Assembly (NCBI RefSeq): GCF_004571065.1
Contig: NZ_SPQN01000004.1
Location: 1-64,000, forward strand
From: Geodermatophilus sp. DF01-2
Lineage (GTDB): Bacteria; Actinomycetota; Actinomycetes; Mycobacteriales; Geodermatophilaceae
Reading direction: 5' to 3'
Length of the DNA stretch: 64,000 nucleotides
Shown here: positions 25,198 to 31,638 of the stretch, in pieces
Layout of the letters: the number at the start of each line of letters is the position of its first letter
Numbering within the stretch: position 1 is the stretch's first letter
Program-made: the position numbers and the translations under genes
Notes under the pieces: model-generated
What the model was told of the DNA's origin: nothing
What the model saw: the letters and a program-made list of their open reading frames with translations, nothing else
The model's database searches: none

Positions 25198-25428
25198 ATG
25201 AGCATCCTCGGACGACTGATGGGCACGGCAGAAGGCACCGCGCGCAGCGCGGCCCGCGGCGGGCGGATGGGCCGGGGGATGGCACCCCGGGGACGGGCGG
25301 TGAGCGGCCGGGCCGGCACGGGCCGGGGCTACGGCCGCACGACCTCGGGTCGCGTGGGCCGGGGGCGGCCCACCACCGCGGCGAGCGGCCTCGGCGGTCT
25401 GCTCGGCGGTCTGCTGCGTCGCCGCTGA
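25198..25428 (+). CDS. Small Gly/Arg-rich basic protein (76 aa)
   Basis: ATG 25198 opens a 76-residue protein beginning MSILGRLMGTAEGTARSAAR. It is rich in Gly and Arg, with GRVGRGRPTTAAS resembling an AT-hook core (RGRP), and ends GLGGLLGGLLRRR. It has almost no acidic residues. It may bind nucleic acid or membranes; no family is recognised. The stop codon TGA is the first part of a type 2 hairpin repeat, as with several other genes here, which supports it as a real gene. Confidence 0.5.
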   Translation: MSILGRLMGTAEGTARSAARGGRMGRGMAPRGRAVSGRAGTGRGYGRTTSGRVGRGRPTTAASGLGGLLGGLLRRR

Positions 25429-25495
25429 AGAAGGTAGAAGGACCCCCTTCCTCCCCACCCTTCGCAGGCTCAGGGCGGGCCCCTGGAAGGGGGCC
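25426..25495. terminator. Hairpin repeat (type 2) between convergent genes
   Basis: TGAAGAAGGTAGAAGGACC forms the left edge and includes the stop codon of the 76-residue gene. GGACCCCCTTCC (25440-25451) pairs with GGAAGGGGGCC (25485-25495) around CCCTTCGCAGGCTCAGGGCG. It separates the small basic gene from the convergent cobS and probably terminates both. Confidence 0.75.
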
Positions 25496-25524
25496 GTTCC
25501 AGTCCGTCACAGGTGGCCGTTCCA

Positions 25525-26283
25525 TCACGTCACGGCGGCCGCGGCCACCAGCAGGGTGACCGTGGCCGCCGCCTCCCCGATCGCGCCCATGACGTCGCCG
25601 GTGACGCCGCCCAGCCGGGCGCGCGCCCGCCGGAGGAGGAGTTCGGCCGCGGCCAGGCCGGCGACGCCGCTGGCGACCAGCTGACCGGCGAGCGCCCAGT
25701 TCCCGTGCGCGAAGAGAACGACGAGCACGGCGGTCGCGAGGCCGCACCCGGCCAGCCAGCGCGCGGACACGGTGCCGGCGACCGACTGGCCCAGCGCGGA
25801 GCCCGCGGCCGTCGGGACGCCGGGCAGGCCGGTGCGGGCCATGGCCAGGCGGGCGACGAGGGGCGCCGCCCACAGCGCCGTCCAGCCGTCGCCGGCGGCG
25901 AGCAGGGCGGCTCCGGCCGAGACCTGCAGCAGGACGGTCAGCAGCAGCGTCACCACGCCGAACGGGCCGACGTCCCCCTGGCGCATGACCTGCAGCGCGC
26001 GCTCCCGGCCGCGCAGCGGACCGAGCCCGTCGGCGGTGTCGGCCAACCCGTCCAGGTGCAGGCCGCGGGTCAGCGCCGCCAGCACCGCCACCCAGAGCAC
26101 CGCCCCGGTCAGCGGCGAGATCAGGTGGGCGCCGGCGGCCGCGGCCCCGGCCGCCACCCCGCCGAGGACCAGCCCGACCAGCGGCGCCCACGGCAGCACG
26201 CCGCGGGTGGACGCCGCGGCCCGCTCCGGCACCCGCAGGACGGTGAGCAGCGCGGCGGACTCCAGCGGCCCGGACCACCTCAT
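25525..26283 (-). CDS. cobS: Adenosylcobinamide-GDP ribazoletransferase CobS
   Basis: CobS joins alpha-ribazole (phosphate) to adenosylcobinamide-GDP in the membrane, the last joining step of B12 synthesis. The 252-residue protein is strongly hydrophobic with the conserved acidic block RGLHLDGLADTADGLG (about residues 76-91) and GDVGPFGVVTLLL. ATG 26283 overlaps the cobU stop by 4 bp (ATGA). It is followed by a type 2 hairpin. Confidence 0.95.
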   Translation of the reverse strand: MRWSGPLESAALLTVLRVPERAAASTRGVLPWAPLVGLVLGGVAAGAAAAGAHLISPLTGAVLWVAVLAALTRGLHLDGLADTADGLGPLRGRERALQVMRQGDVGPFGVVTLLLTVLLQVSAGAALLAAGDGWTALWAAPLVARLAMARTGLPGVPTAAGSALGQSVAGTVSARWLAGCGLATAVLVVLFAHGNWALAGQLVASGVAGLAAAELLLRRARARLGGVTGDVMGAIGEAAATVTLLVAAAAVT

Positions 26284-26801
26284 CGCAGTCGCTGCGGCAG
26301 GCCGGCCACCACGAACCACACCTCGTCGGCGGTCCCCGCCAGCCGCTGGTTGACCGCGCCCAGGGTGTCGCGGAACAACCGCCCGGAGCGGGTCTCGGGC
26401 ACCACGCCGAGGCCGACCTCGTCCGACACCGCCACCACGTGCGCGGGCGTCGTCGTCCAGGCCTGGACCAGCGCGTCACAGCGGGCCGCCAGCCGCCCGG
26501 GCGCCCCTGGGTCGTCGGTCCAGGCGCCGGTCTCGTCCATCAACGCGGCCACCCAGGTGGTGATGCTGTCGACCAGCAGCGTGCCCGGCCGCAGCAGGTC
26601 ACTGGGCGCGGTCGTCTCCACCGTCGTCCAGCCGGCCGGGCGCCGGGCTCGGTGCGCGGCCACCCGCTCGGCCCACTCGGTGTCGTCGGGCACCGGCGGA
26701 GAGGTGGCCAGGTAGGTGACCGCGCCGGTGCCGGCCAGGAGCGCCTCGGCGTGCGCGGACTTGCCCGACCGCGAGCCGCCGAGCACGAGGACCCTGCTCA
26801 C
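26280..26801 (-). CDS. cobU: Adenosylcobinamide kinase / guanylyltransferase CobU
   Basis: CobU (CobP) phosphorylates adenosylcobinamide and then forms the GDP derivative used by CobS. The P-loop is LVLGGSRSGKSAHAEALL (residues 5-22). The block DTEWAERVAAHRARRPAGWT contains the His that carries GMP (RVAAHRARRP). VVAVSDEVGLGVVPETRSGR and FRDTLGAVNQRLA are also typical. The 173 residues are normal. It is followed by cobS with an overlap and lies 19 bp below the phosphatase gene, so the three likely form one operon. Confidence 0.96.
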   Translation of the reverse strand: MSRVLVLGGSRSGKSAHAEALLAGTGAVTYLATSPPVPDDTEWAERVAAHRARRPAGWTTVETTAPSDLLRPGTLLVDSITTWVAALMDETGAWTDDPGAPGRLAARCDALVQAWTTTPAHVVAVSDEVGLGVVPETRSGRLFRDTLGAVNQRLAGTADEVWFVVAGLPQRLR

Positions 26802-26820
26802 CGTCTGCCCCCCGGAGCGG

Positions 26821-27372
26821 TCACAGCACCAGCTCGAGCCGCGTCACCGTCCCGTTGTGCGGCGTCACCGCCGGCATCGCGTCCGGTCCGAGCCCGGCGG
26901 CGACCGCCCGCGCGGCCCGGATCGTGTCGCCGTGCGTCACCAGTGCGATCACGTCGGCCGGCGGCTCGCTGCAGAGGTGCTTCAGGTAGGCGCCGACGCG
27001 GGCGTGCAGCTCGGCCAGGCTCTCACCGCCCTGCGCCGCCCAGTGCGGATCGGTCCAGTCGACGACGTCCCACAGCTCGCGCGACGGCCGCCCCTCCAGC
27101 ACGCCGTAGCCCTGCTCCCGGAGGGCGGACGTGGTGGTCACCGCGAGCCCGGTCGCGCGGGCGCAGTGCTCGGCGGTCTGCACCGCACGGCGCAGGTCGC
27201 TGGAGAGGAGGGCGCCGGGCTGCAGCGACGCCAGCTCGCGCGCGGCTCCGGCGGCCTGGGCGTGCCCGAGCTCGGTCAGCGGCACGTGCGCGGTCTGGCC
27301 CTGCATGAGCCCCGCGGCGTTCCACTCGCTCTGCCCGTGGCGGACGAGCAGCAGGGTCAGGGGCCGGGCCAT
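26821..27372 (-). CDS. cobC: Histidine phosphatase, probable alpha-ribazole phosphatase
   Basis: The 183-residue protein has the RHG motif LLLVRHGQSEWNAAG (about residues 6-20) and the second catalytic His in ALVTHGDTIRAA. In this setting, first in the operon with cobU and cobS, a role in removing phosphate from alpha-ribazole 5'-phosphate or from cobalamin 5'-phosphate is likely. The family is broad, so phosphoglycerate-mutase-like or other activities remain possible. It diverges from the Fic-like gene. Confidence 0.78.
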   Translation of the reverse strand: MARPLTLLLVRHGQSEWNAAGLMQGQTAHVPLTELGHAQAAGAARELASLQPGALLSSDLRRAVQTAEHCARATGLAVTTTSALREQGYGVLEGRPSRELWDVVDWTDPHWAAQGGESLAELHARVGAYLKHLCSEPPADVIALVTHGDTIRAARAVAAGLGPDAMPAVTPHNGTVTRLELVL

Positions 27373-27422
27373 GGTGGCAGGCAGCGTAGCCAGCGTGCCG
27401 CCGGTCACCGCGGGCCGCCTCG

Positions 27423-27436
27423 TACGGTCGTCGATG
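27423..27436 (+). promoter_or_regulatory. -10 box for a leaderless bridging mini-ORF
   Basis: TACGGT (27423-27428) fits the TAnnnT -10 consensus and is followed six bases later by ATGGTG at 27434. Transcription starting there would put the mini-ORF start codon at the 5' end of the mRNA. No -35 box is obvious. Confidence 0.35.
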
Positions 27437-27517
27437 GTGAGCGAGCGTGCGAGCTCGCCCGTGCACTCGGCAGCGTTGGTCACCAGACCGACGAGCGTCA
27501 GCGAGGAGGACTCGTGA
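27437..27517 (+). CDS. Bridging mini-ORF (type 4 leader), copy before the Fic-like gene
   Basis: Exactly 26 codons plus stop; the TGA overlaps the GTG start of the next gene (GTGA). The peptide begins (M)SERASSPVHSAALVT and ends RPTSVSEEDS. GAGGAGGA just before the end can serve as the ribosome site of the next gene. An ATG at 27434 offers a start one codon earlier. Three relatives of equal length precede tadA, the helicase gene and the DUF3180 gene. Confidence 0.55.
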   Translation: MSERASSPVHSAALVTRPTSVSEEDS

Positions 27518-28302
27518 GCATCCCCGTGCGCCCCGGCGCCGCCCGTCCGACGGCCCGCCCGGCCGGTGCCGACCCGCTGGCCCCGCTGCTCGACCTCCCC
27601 GGGGTGCGGGACGCCGCCGAGGGCGCCCGCGCCGGGATCGACCGGCTGCTGCGGCACCGGCTGATGCGCAACCGGTCGGCGGAGGTCAGCACCGAGTCGG
27701 CGCTGCACGGCGCCCGTGCGTCCGCGGCCCTCGAGGGCGTCGACGTCCCGCTGGCCGACATGCGCGCGGGGCAGGTCGACGACCCGGTCGTGCAGGGCTC
27801 GCTGCGCACCTCGGTCGCCCTGGGCTCGATGGTGGAGACCTGGTCCAAGGCGCCCGGCCAGGTGCTGGCGAGGCTGCACGTGCTGGCCGCCGCCGACCTC
27901 GTCGACCGCGCCGGCCTCGGCCGCCCGGGCGCGCACGCCGGACCGCGGCTCGGTGGACTGTTCTCCCTGGTCACCGGGGACAGCGCGGTCCCGGCCGTCG
28001 TCCTGGCCGCGGTCGTGCACGGCGAGCTGGCCGCCGTGGCGCCCTTCGGCACCGCCGACGGCATCGTCGCCCGCGCGGCGGCCCGGCTCACCGGAATCGC
28101 CCGCGGGCTGGACCCCAAGGCCGTGTCCGTGCCCGAGGTCGGCTTCGCCGAGCTGGGCCGCGAGGAGTACGCCCGCGCGCTGGCCGGATACGCCTCCGGG
28201 CGACCCGACGGCGTGGCCGCGTGGCTGGTGCACTGCTGCCGCGCCACCGAGCACGGGGCGCTCGAGGGGCTGGCGATCGCCGAGAGCCTGCTGCGCGGCT
28301 GA
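27514..28302 (+). CDS. Degenerate Fic-like protein (Rv3662c-like)
   Basis: The 262-residue protein occupies the place of Rv3662c in the mycobacterial gene order. STESALHGARASAALEG resembles the N-terminal Fic region, and AAVVHGELAAVAPFGTADGI then VARAAARL aligns with the AMP-transferase motif HPFxxGNGRxxR. The catalytic His is Ala here and the Asn-Gly-Arg core is degenerate, though Asp-Gly and a final Arg remain. It is therefore probably not an AMP transferase. It is often labelled oxidoreductase in databases without clear reason. The start GTG is translationally coupled to the mini-ORF before it. Confidence 0.6.
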   Translation: MSIPVRPGAARPTARPAGADPLAPLLDLPGVRDAAEGARAGIDRLLRHRLMRNRSAEVSTESALHGARASAALEGVDVPLADMRAGQVDDPVVQGSLRTSVALGSMVETWSKAPGQVLARLHVLAAADLVDRAGLGRPGAHAGPRLGGLFSLVTGDSAVPAVVLAAVVHGELAAVAPFGTADGIVARAAARLTGIARGLDPKAVSVPEVGFAELGREEYARALAGYASGRPDGVAAWLVHCCRATEHGALEGLAIAESLLRG

Positions 28303-28313
28303 GCGATGACACC

Positions 28314-28413
28314 GTCGTCCTGCCGGACGACACCGCGGCCACGTGCCGTCCCCGGCCGGCGCTGAGCCGTTGCTCGTGTCCCGGTCGGGAGACCCTCGGG
28401 AACGCACTCCTCG
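28314..28413 (-). repeat. Type 3 repeat between the Fic-like and aldo/keto reductase genes
   Basis: On the plus strand it starts with the hairpin GTCGTCCTGCCGGACGAC (28314-28331) followed by CGCGGCCACGTGCCGTCCCC; read on the minus strand it has the same block order as the other three copies. It is the most diverged copy in the distal part. It fills most of the 149-bp gap. Confidence 0.75.
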
Positions 28414-28451
28414 GGACAGCCACTCCGGGCCTGAGCGAGCAGACTGGCGTC

Positions 28452-29416
28452 GTGCGCACTCTCGACGCCGACGCGCTCGGTGCGGTCAGCCGGGTCGGCC
28501 TGGGCACCTGGCAGTTCGGCTCCCGCGAGTGGGGCTACGGCGACGCCTACGCCTCGGGGGAGGCCCGGGCGATCGTCCGGCGGGCCCGCGAGCTGGGCGT
28601 CACCCTCTTCGACACCGCGGAGGTCCACGGCTTCGGCCGCAGCGAGCGGATCCTCGGGGGGCCCTGGGCGAGGAACGGGCGGACGTCGTCGTCGCCACCA
28701 AGGTCTTCCCGGTGGCCCCGTTCCGGCCGGTGGTCCGCAACCGGCTGGCCGGCAGCGCCCGCCGTCTGGGCCTGCAGCGCGTGCCGCTCTACCAGGTGCA
28801 CCAGCCCAACCCGCTGGTGCCGGACTCGGTGACCATGCCCGGGATGCTGCACCTGCTCGACAACGGCCGCATCGGCGCGGTCGGTGTCTCCAACTACTCG
28901 CTCGCGCGGTGGCAGGCGGCCGACGCCGCCCTCGGCCGACCGGTCGTCAGCAACCAGGTGCACTTCTCCCTGGCCGCGCCCGGTGCGCTGGAGGACCTGG
29001 TGCCCTTCGCCGAGCGTGAGGGCCGCATCGTCATGGCCTACAGCCCGCTGGCCCAGGGCCTGCTCGGTGGCCGCTACGGCGTCGACGACCGGCCCGGCGG
29101 CGTCCGCGCGGCCAACCCGCTGTTCGGCACCGAGAACCTGCGCCGCGCCCAGCCGCTGCTCGACGTCCTCCGGGAGGTCGCCGCGATCTACGACGCCGCG
29201 CCCGCCCAGATCGCGCTGGCGTGGCTGATCTCTCTGCCCCGGGTGGTGATCCCCGGCGCGTCGAGCGTCGCGCAGGTCGAGGCCAACGCGGCCGCCGCGG
29301 ACATCACCCTCCGACCGGAGGAGCAGGCGGCGCTCACCGCGGCAGCACGGGCGTTCCGGCCGGTGTCGGCGGTGCGCACCCTGGCGCAGCGGGTGCGGGA
29401 GCGCCTGCCGCTGTGA
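28452..29416 (+). pseudogene. Aldo/keto reductase, frameshifted at a G run
   Basis: Aldo/keto reductases use NADPH to reduce carbonyls in a TIM barrel. GTG 28452 begins RTLDADALGAVSRVGLGTWQ, with the catalytic Asp/Tyr region LFDTAEVHGFGRSERILG: Tyr of the usual DTAxxYG is His here. After a G6 run (28656-28661) this frame turns to nonsense. The remaining barrel (GEERADVVVATKVFPVAPF, GAVGVSNYSLARWQAADAAL, VVIPGASSVAQVEANAAAAD) continues in the -1 frame to 29416. One lost G restores the whole protein (about 320 aa). Confidence 0.8.
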
Positions 29417-29427
29417 GGGGCTGGAAC

Positions 29428-29490
29428 GGCCCCGCTGCAGGGTCCCGCGCCGAGCTTGCGAGGCGTGGGGGGTAGCGGGGTCCTTCTTCA
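29428..29490. terminator. Hairpin repeat (type 2) carrying the HAD stop codon
   Basis: GGCCCCGCTGC (29428-29438) pairs with GGTAGCGGGGTCC (29471-29483) around the conserved loop CGCCGAGCTTGCGAGGCG. On the minus strand the edge CTGAAGAAGGACC contains the TGA stop of the HAD gene. It separates two convergent genes. Confidence 0.8.
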
Positions 29491-30336
29491 GGCACCCCGG
29501 CGGCGCCGGCGTCCGCTCAGCGGCGCCGGTGCCGACGGCACCGCGGCGACCTCCCGCAGCACGCGTCGGCGGGCGTACCAGGTCAGACCCACGACCGCGG
29601 CGCCGACCCCCATCGCGGCACCGGTCATCACCGGCGTGCTCGGGATCGGGAAGCGGGAGCGCATGGTGACCGGCCGGTTGAACCCCAGCACCGGCCAGCC
29701 GTGCTCGGCAGCGGCGCGGCGCAGGGCACGGTCGGGGTTGACGGCGGTCGGGTGCCCGACCACCTCGAGCATCGGCAGGTCGGTGATCGAGTCGCTGTAG
29801 GCGTAGCAGTCGGCCAGGTCGTAGCCGCTCTCGGCCGCCACCTCCCGGACGGCGACCGCCTTGTTCTCCCCGTAGGCGTAGAAGTCGATCTCGCCGGTGT
29901 ACCGGCCCTCGACGGTCACCATGCGGGTGGCGACCACGCGGTCCACGCCGAGCATCTCGCCGATCGGCTCGACCATCTCGGCCCCACTGCTGGAGACGAT
30001 GACGATCTCCCGGCCGGCCGCCCGGTGCTCCTCGATCAGGTCGGCGGCCTCGGCGTAGACCAGCGGTTCGACGATGTCGTGCAGCGTCTCGCGCAGGATG
30101 TCGCGCACCGTGGCGACGTCCCACCCGGTGCACATCTGGGTGATCTGCGCCCGCATGCGCTCCATCTGCTGAGCGTCGGCGCCCGCGAGGGAGAAGACGA
30201 ACTGCGCGTAGGCGCCCTTGAGGACGGCGCGCCGGTTGATCAGCCCGCCCTGGAAGAACGGACGGCCGAAGGCCAGGGTGCTGGACTTGGCGATGACCGT
30301 CTTGTCCAGGTCGAAGAACGCCGCTGCGCGGGTCAC
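29488..30336 (-). CDS. HAD-family phosphatase with C-terminal membrane helix (Rv3661-like)
   Basis: The protein is a SerB-like HAD hydrolase. Motif I is AAFFDLDKTVIAKSSTLAFG (nucleophile Asp 9, acid Asp 11), motif II IVIVSSSGAEMVEPIG and motif IV CYAYSDSITDLPMLEVVGHP. A hydrophobic segment near the C-terminus (MTGAAMGVGAAVVGLTWYA) would anchor it to the membrane, followed by an Arg-rich tail. The substrate is unknown; phosphoserine or a lysophosphatidate-type substrate is possible. It lies divergently next to ssd, as in Mycobacterium. Confidence 0.88.
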   Translation of the reverse strand: MTRAAAFFDLDKTVIAKSSTLAFGRPFFQGGLINRRAVLKGAYAQFVFSLAGADAQQMERMRAQITQMCTGWDVATVRDILRETLHDIVEPLVYAEAADLIEEHRAAGREIVIVSSSGAEMVEPIGEMLGVDRVVATRMVTVEGRYTGEIDFYAYGENKAVAVREVAAESGYDLADCYAYSDSITDLPMLEVVGHPTAVNPDRALRRAAAEHGWPVLGFNRPVTMRSRFPIPSTPVMTGAAMGVGAAVVGLTWYARRRVLREVAAVPSAPAPLSGRRRRRGA

Positions 30337-30386
30337 GGTTCACGACTGTAGGTGGACCGGCCGACAGTGACCTGTCCCACTGCGCC

Positions 30387-30413
30387 GTCCACACCCGTTC
30401 GGGTCATCCACAG
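30387..30413 (+). promoter_or_regulatory. TCCACA direct-repeat pair upstream of ssd
   Basis: GTCCACA at 30387-30393 and ATCCACAG at 30406-30413: the two TCCACA cores are exactly 19 bp apart. Both resemble the high-GC actinobacterial DnaA box (TTGTCCACA) without its first bases. The same pair and spacing occurs at 37083 and, inverted, at 43543. It lies 50-77 bp upstream of the ssd start. Confidence 0.55.
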
Positions 30414-30463
30414 ATCCCGCCCATCCCTCCCGGCACAGCAGTCCACGCGCTGGGCTGACGGGC

Positions 30464-31561
30464 GTGTCCGCTCTCCGGTCCCTCCCCGCCCGCCCGCTCG
30501 TCGCCAGTGCCGACGAGGACCTCCTCGACGACCTGCTGCGGCTGCTGGCCGCGGCAGGGGCCGAGCCGGAGGTCGCCACGGGCGGTCCGGCGCTGCGTCG
30601 CGCCCACCGGGAGGCGCCGCTGGTCCTGCTCGGTGCCGACGTCCTCGGCTCGGCGCCCGTCCAGGTCCTGCCCCGCCGCCCCGGCGTGGTCGTCGTCGCA
30701 CCGGGGGAGCCGCAGGCCGCCGTCTGGGCGGCCGCGGTGGAGCGGGGTGCCGAGCGGGTGGCGGTCCTACCCGCGGAGGAGGGCTGGCTGGTGTCCCGGG
30801 TGGCGTCCGCGCTGCGCCGTCCGGTCGACCGCGGCCGGCTGGTGGCCGTCGGCGGCAGCTGCGGCGGCGCCGGGGTGAGCACGCTGGCGGCGGCGCTGGC
30901 GCTGACCGCCGCGCGGGGCGGGGACGGCGTCCTGCTCGTCGACACCGACGGGTGGGGCGGCGGGCTGGATCTGCTGCTGGGAGCCGAGCGCGAGGAGGGG
31001 CTGCGCTGGCCCGAGCTGGCCGGGCTGCGCGGCCGGGTGGCCGGCGACGCGCTCATGGCCGCGCTCCCGGAGGTCAGCGGTGTCTCCGTGCTCGCCGCCT
31101 CGCGGTCCGCGCCGGGAGAGGTGCCGGTGGAGGCGGTGACCGCAGTGGTCGAGGCCGTGCGGGCGGGCGGGTGGCCGGTGGTCGTCGACCTTCCCCGGAC
31201 AGCGGGCCCGGAGGCCGCCGGGGCGGTGCTGGCCGAGGCCGACCTCGCGGTGCTCGTCGTGCCCGCCCGCCTCCGGGCCGCGTCGGCCGCCCGCCTGCTG
31301 GTCGAGCCGCCTGCCGACGGCCGGCCCACCCCCTGGTCGCCGGCGCAGCTGGTGGTCCGGCCGGTGCCCGGCGGACTGTCCGCCGGCGAGGTCGCCGACG
31401 TCGTCGGCCGGCCGCTGCTGGGCGAGCTGGGGCACGACCGCACCGCAGTGCCCCGCGGTGAGCAGGGCAGGCCGCCGCAGGTGGCGAGCCGCTCACCGCT
31501 GGGCGCACTGGCCCGCAGGCTGCTGACCGAGCTGACCCGGGCCGACGGGGCCGCGGCATGA
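30464..31561 (+). CDS. ssd: Septum-site-determining protein Ssd (CpaE-like)
   Basis: Ssd proteins are MinD/CpaE-like and head actinobacterial Tad loci; in mycobacteria Rv3660c affects septation. The N-terminus (PLVASADEDLLDDLLRLLAA) resembles a degenerate receiver domain. The P-loop region is AVGGSCGGAGVSTLAAALAL, in which the signature lysines of the deviant Walker A box are missing, and a LLVDTDGWGGGLD Walker A' Asp segment follows. ATP hydrolysis is therefore doubtful, as for other Ssd members. The stop overlaps the ATG of the mini-ORF that leads into tadA. Confidence 0.85.
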   Translation: MSALRSLPARPLVASADEDLLDDLLRLLAAAGAEPEVATGGPALRRAHREAPLVLLGADVLGSAPVQVLPRRPGVVVVAPGEPQAAVWAAAVERGAERVAVLPAEEGWLVSRVASALRRPVDRGRLVAVGGSCGGAGVSTLAAALALTAARGGDGVLLVDTDGWGGGLDLLLGAEREEGLRWPELAGLRGRVAGDALMAALPEVSGVSVLAASRSAPGEVPVEAVTAVVEAVRAGGWPVVVDLPRTAGPEAAGAVLAEADLAVLVVPARLRAASAARLLVEPPADGRPTPWSPAQLVVRPVPGGLSAGEVADVVGRPLLGELGHDRTAVPRGEQGRPPQVASRSPLGALARRLLTELTRADGAAA

Positions 31562-31638
31562 GGGAGCTGGCGAGCTCACGCATGGACACAGCGGCGCCGC
31601 GAACGCGGCCGACGAGCGCAAACGGGGAGGGCTCGTGA
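31558..31638 (+). CDS. Bridging mini-ORF (type 4 leader), ssd-tadA relay
   Basis: ATG 31558 overlaps the ssd stop (ATGA). After 26 codons the TGA overlaps the tadA GTG (GTGA), so ribosomes could pass from ssd to tadA without a gap. The peptide is MRELASSRMDTAAPRTRPTS then ANGEGS. It aligns without gaps to the copies before the Fic-like, helicase and DUF3180 genes. GGGGAGG serves as a ribosome site for tadA. Confidence 0.6.
   Translation: MRELASSRMDTAAPRTRPTSANGEGS

Noticed and set aside
28656-28661. Firm claim of programmed -1 frameshifting in the aldo/keto reductase
   Set aside because: The G run is slippery, but the family is not known to use it, and a similar G-run loss in a second gene makes an undercall more likely.
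30387-30413. DnaA-box-like TCCACA pair as a replication origin
   Set aside because: Only two boxes per site, no AT-rich unwinding region and no dnaA/dnaN genes; better read as a promoter element.
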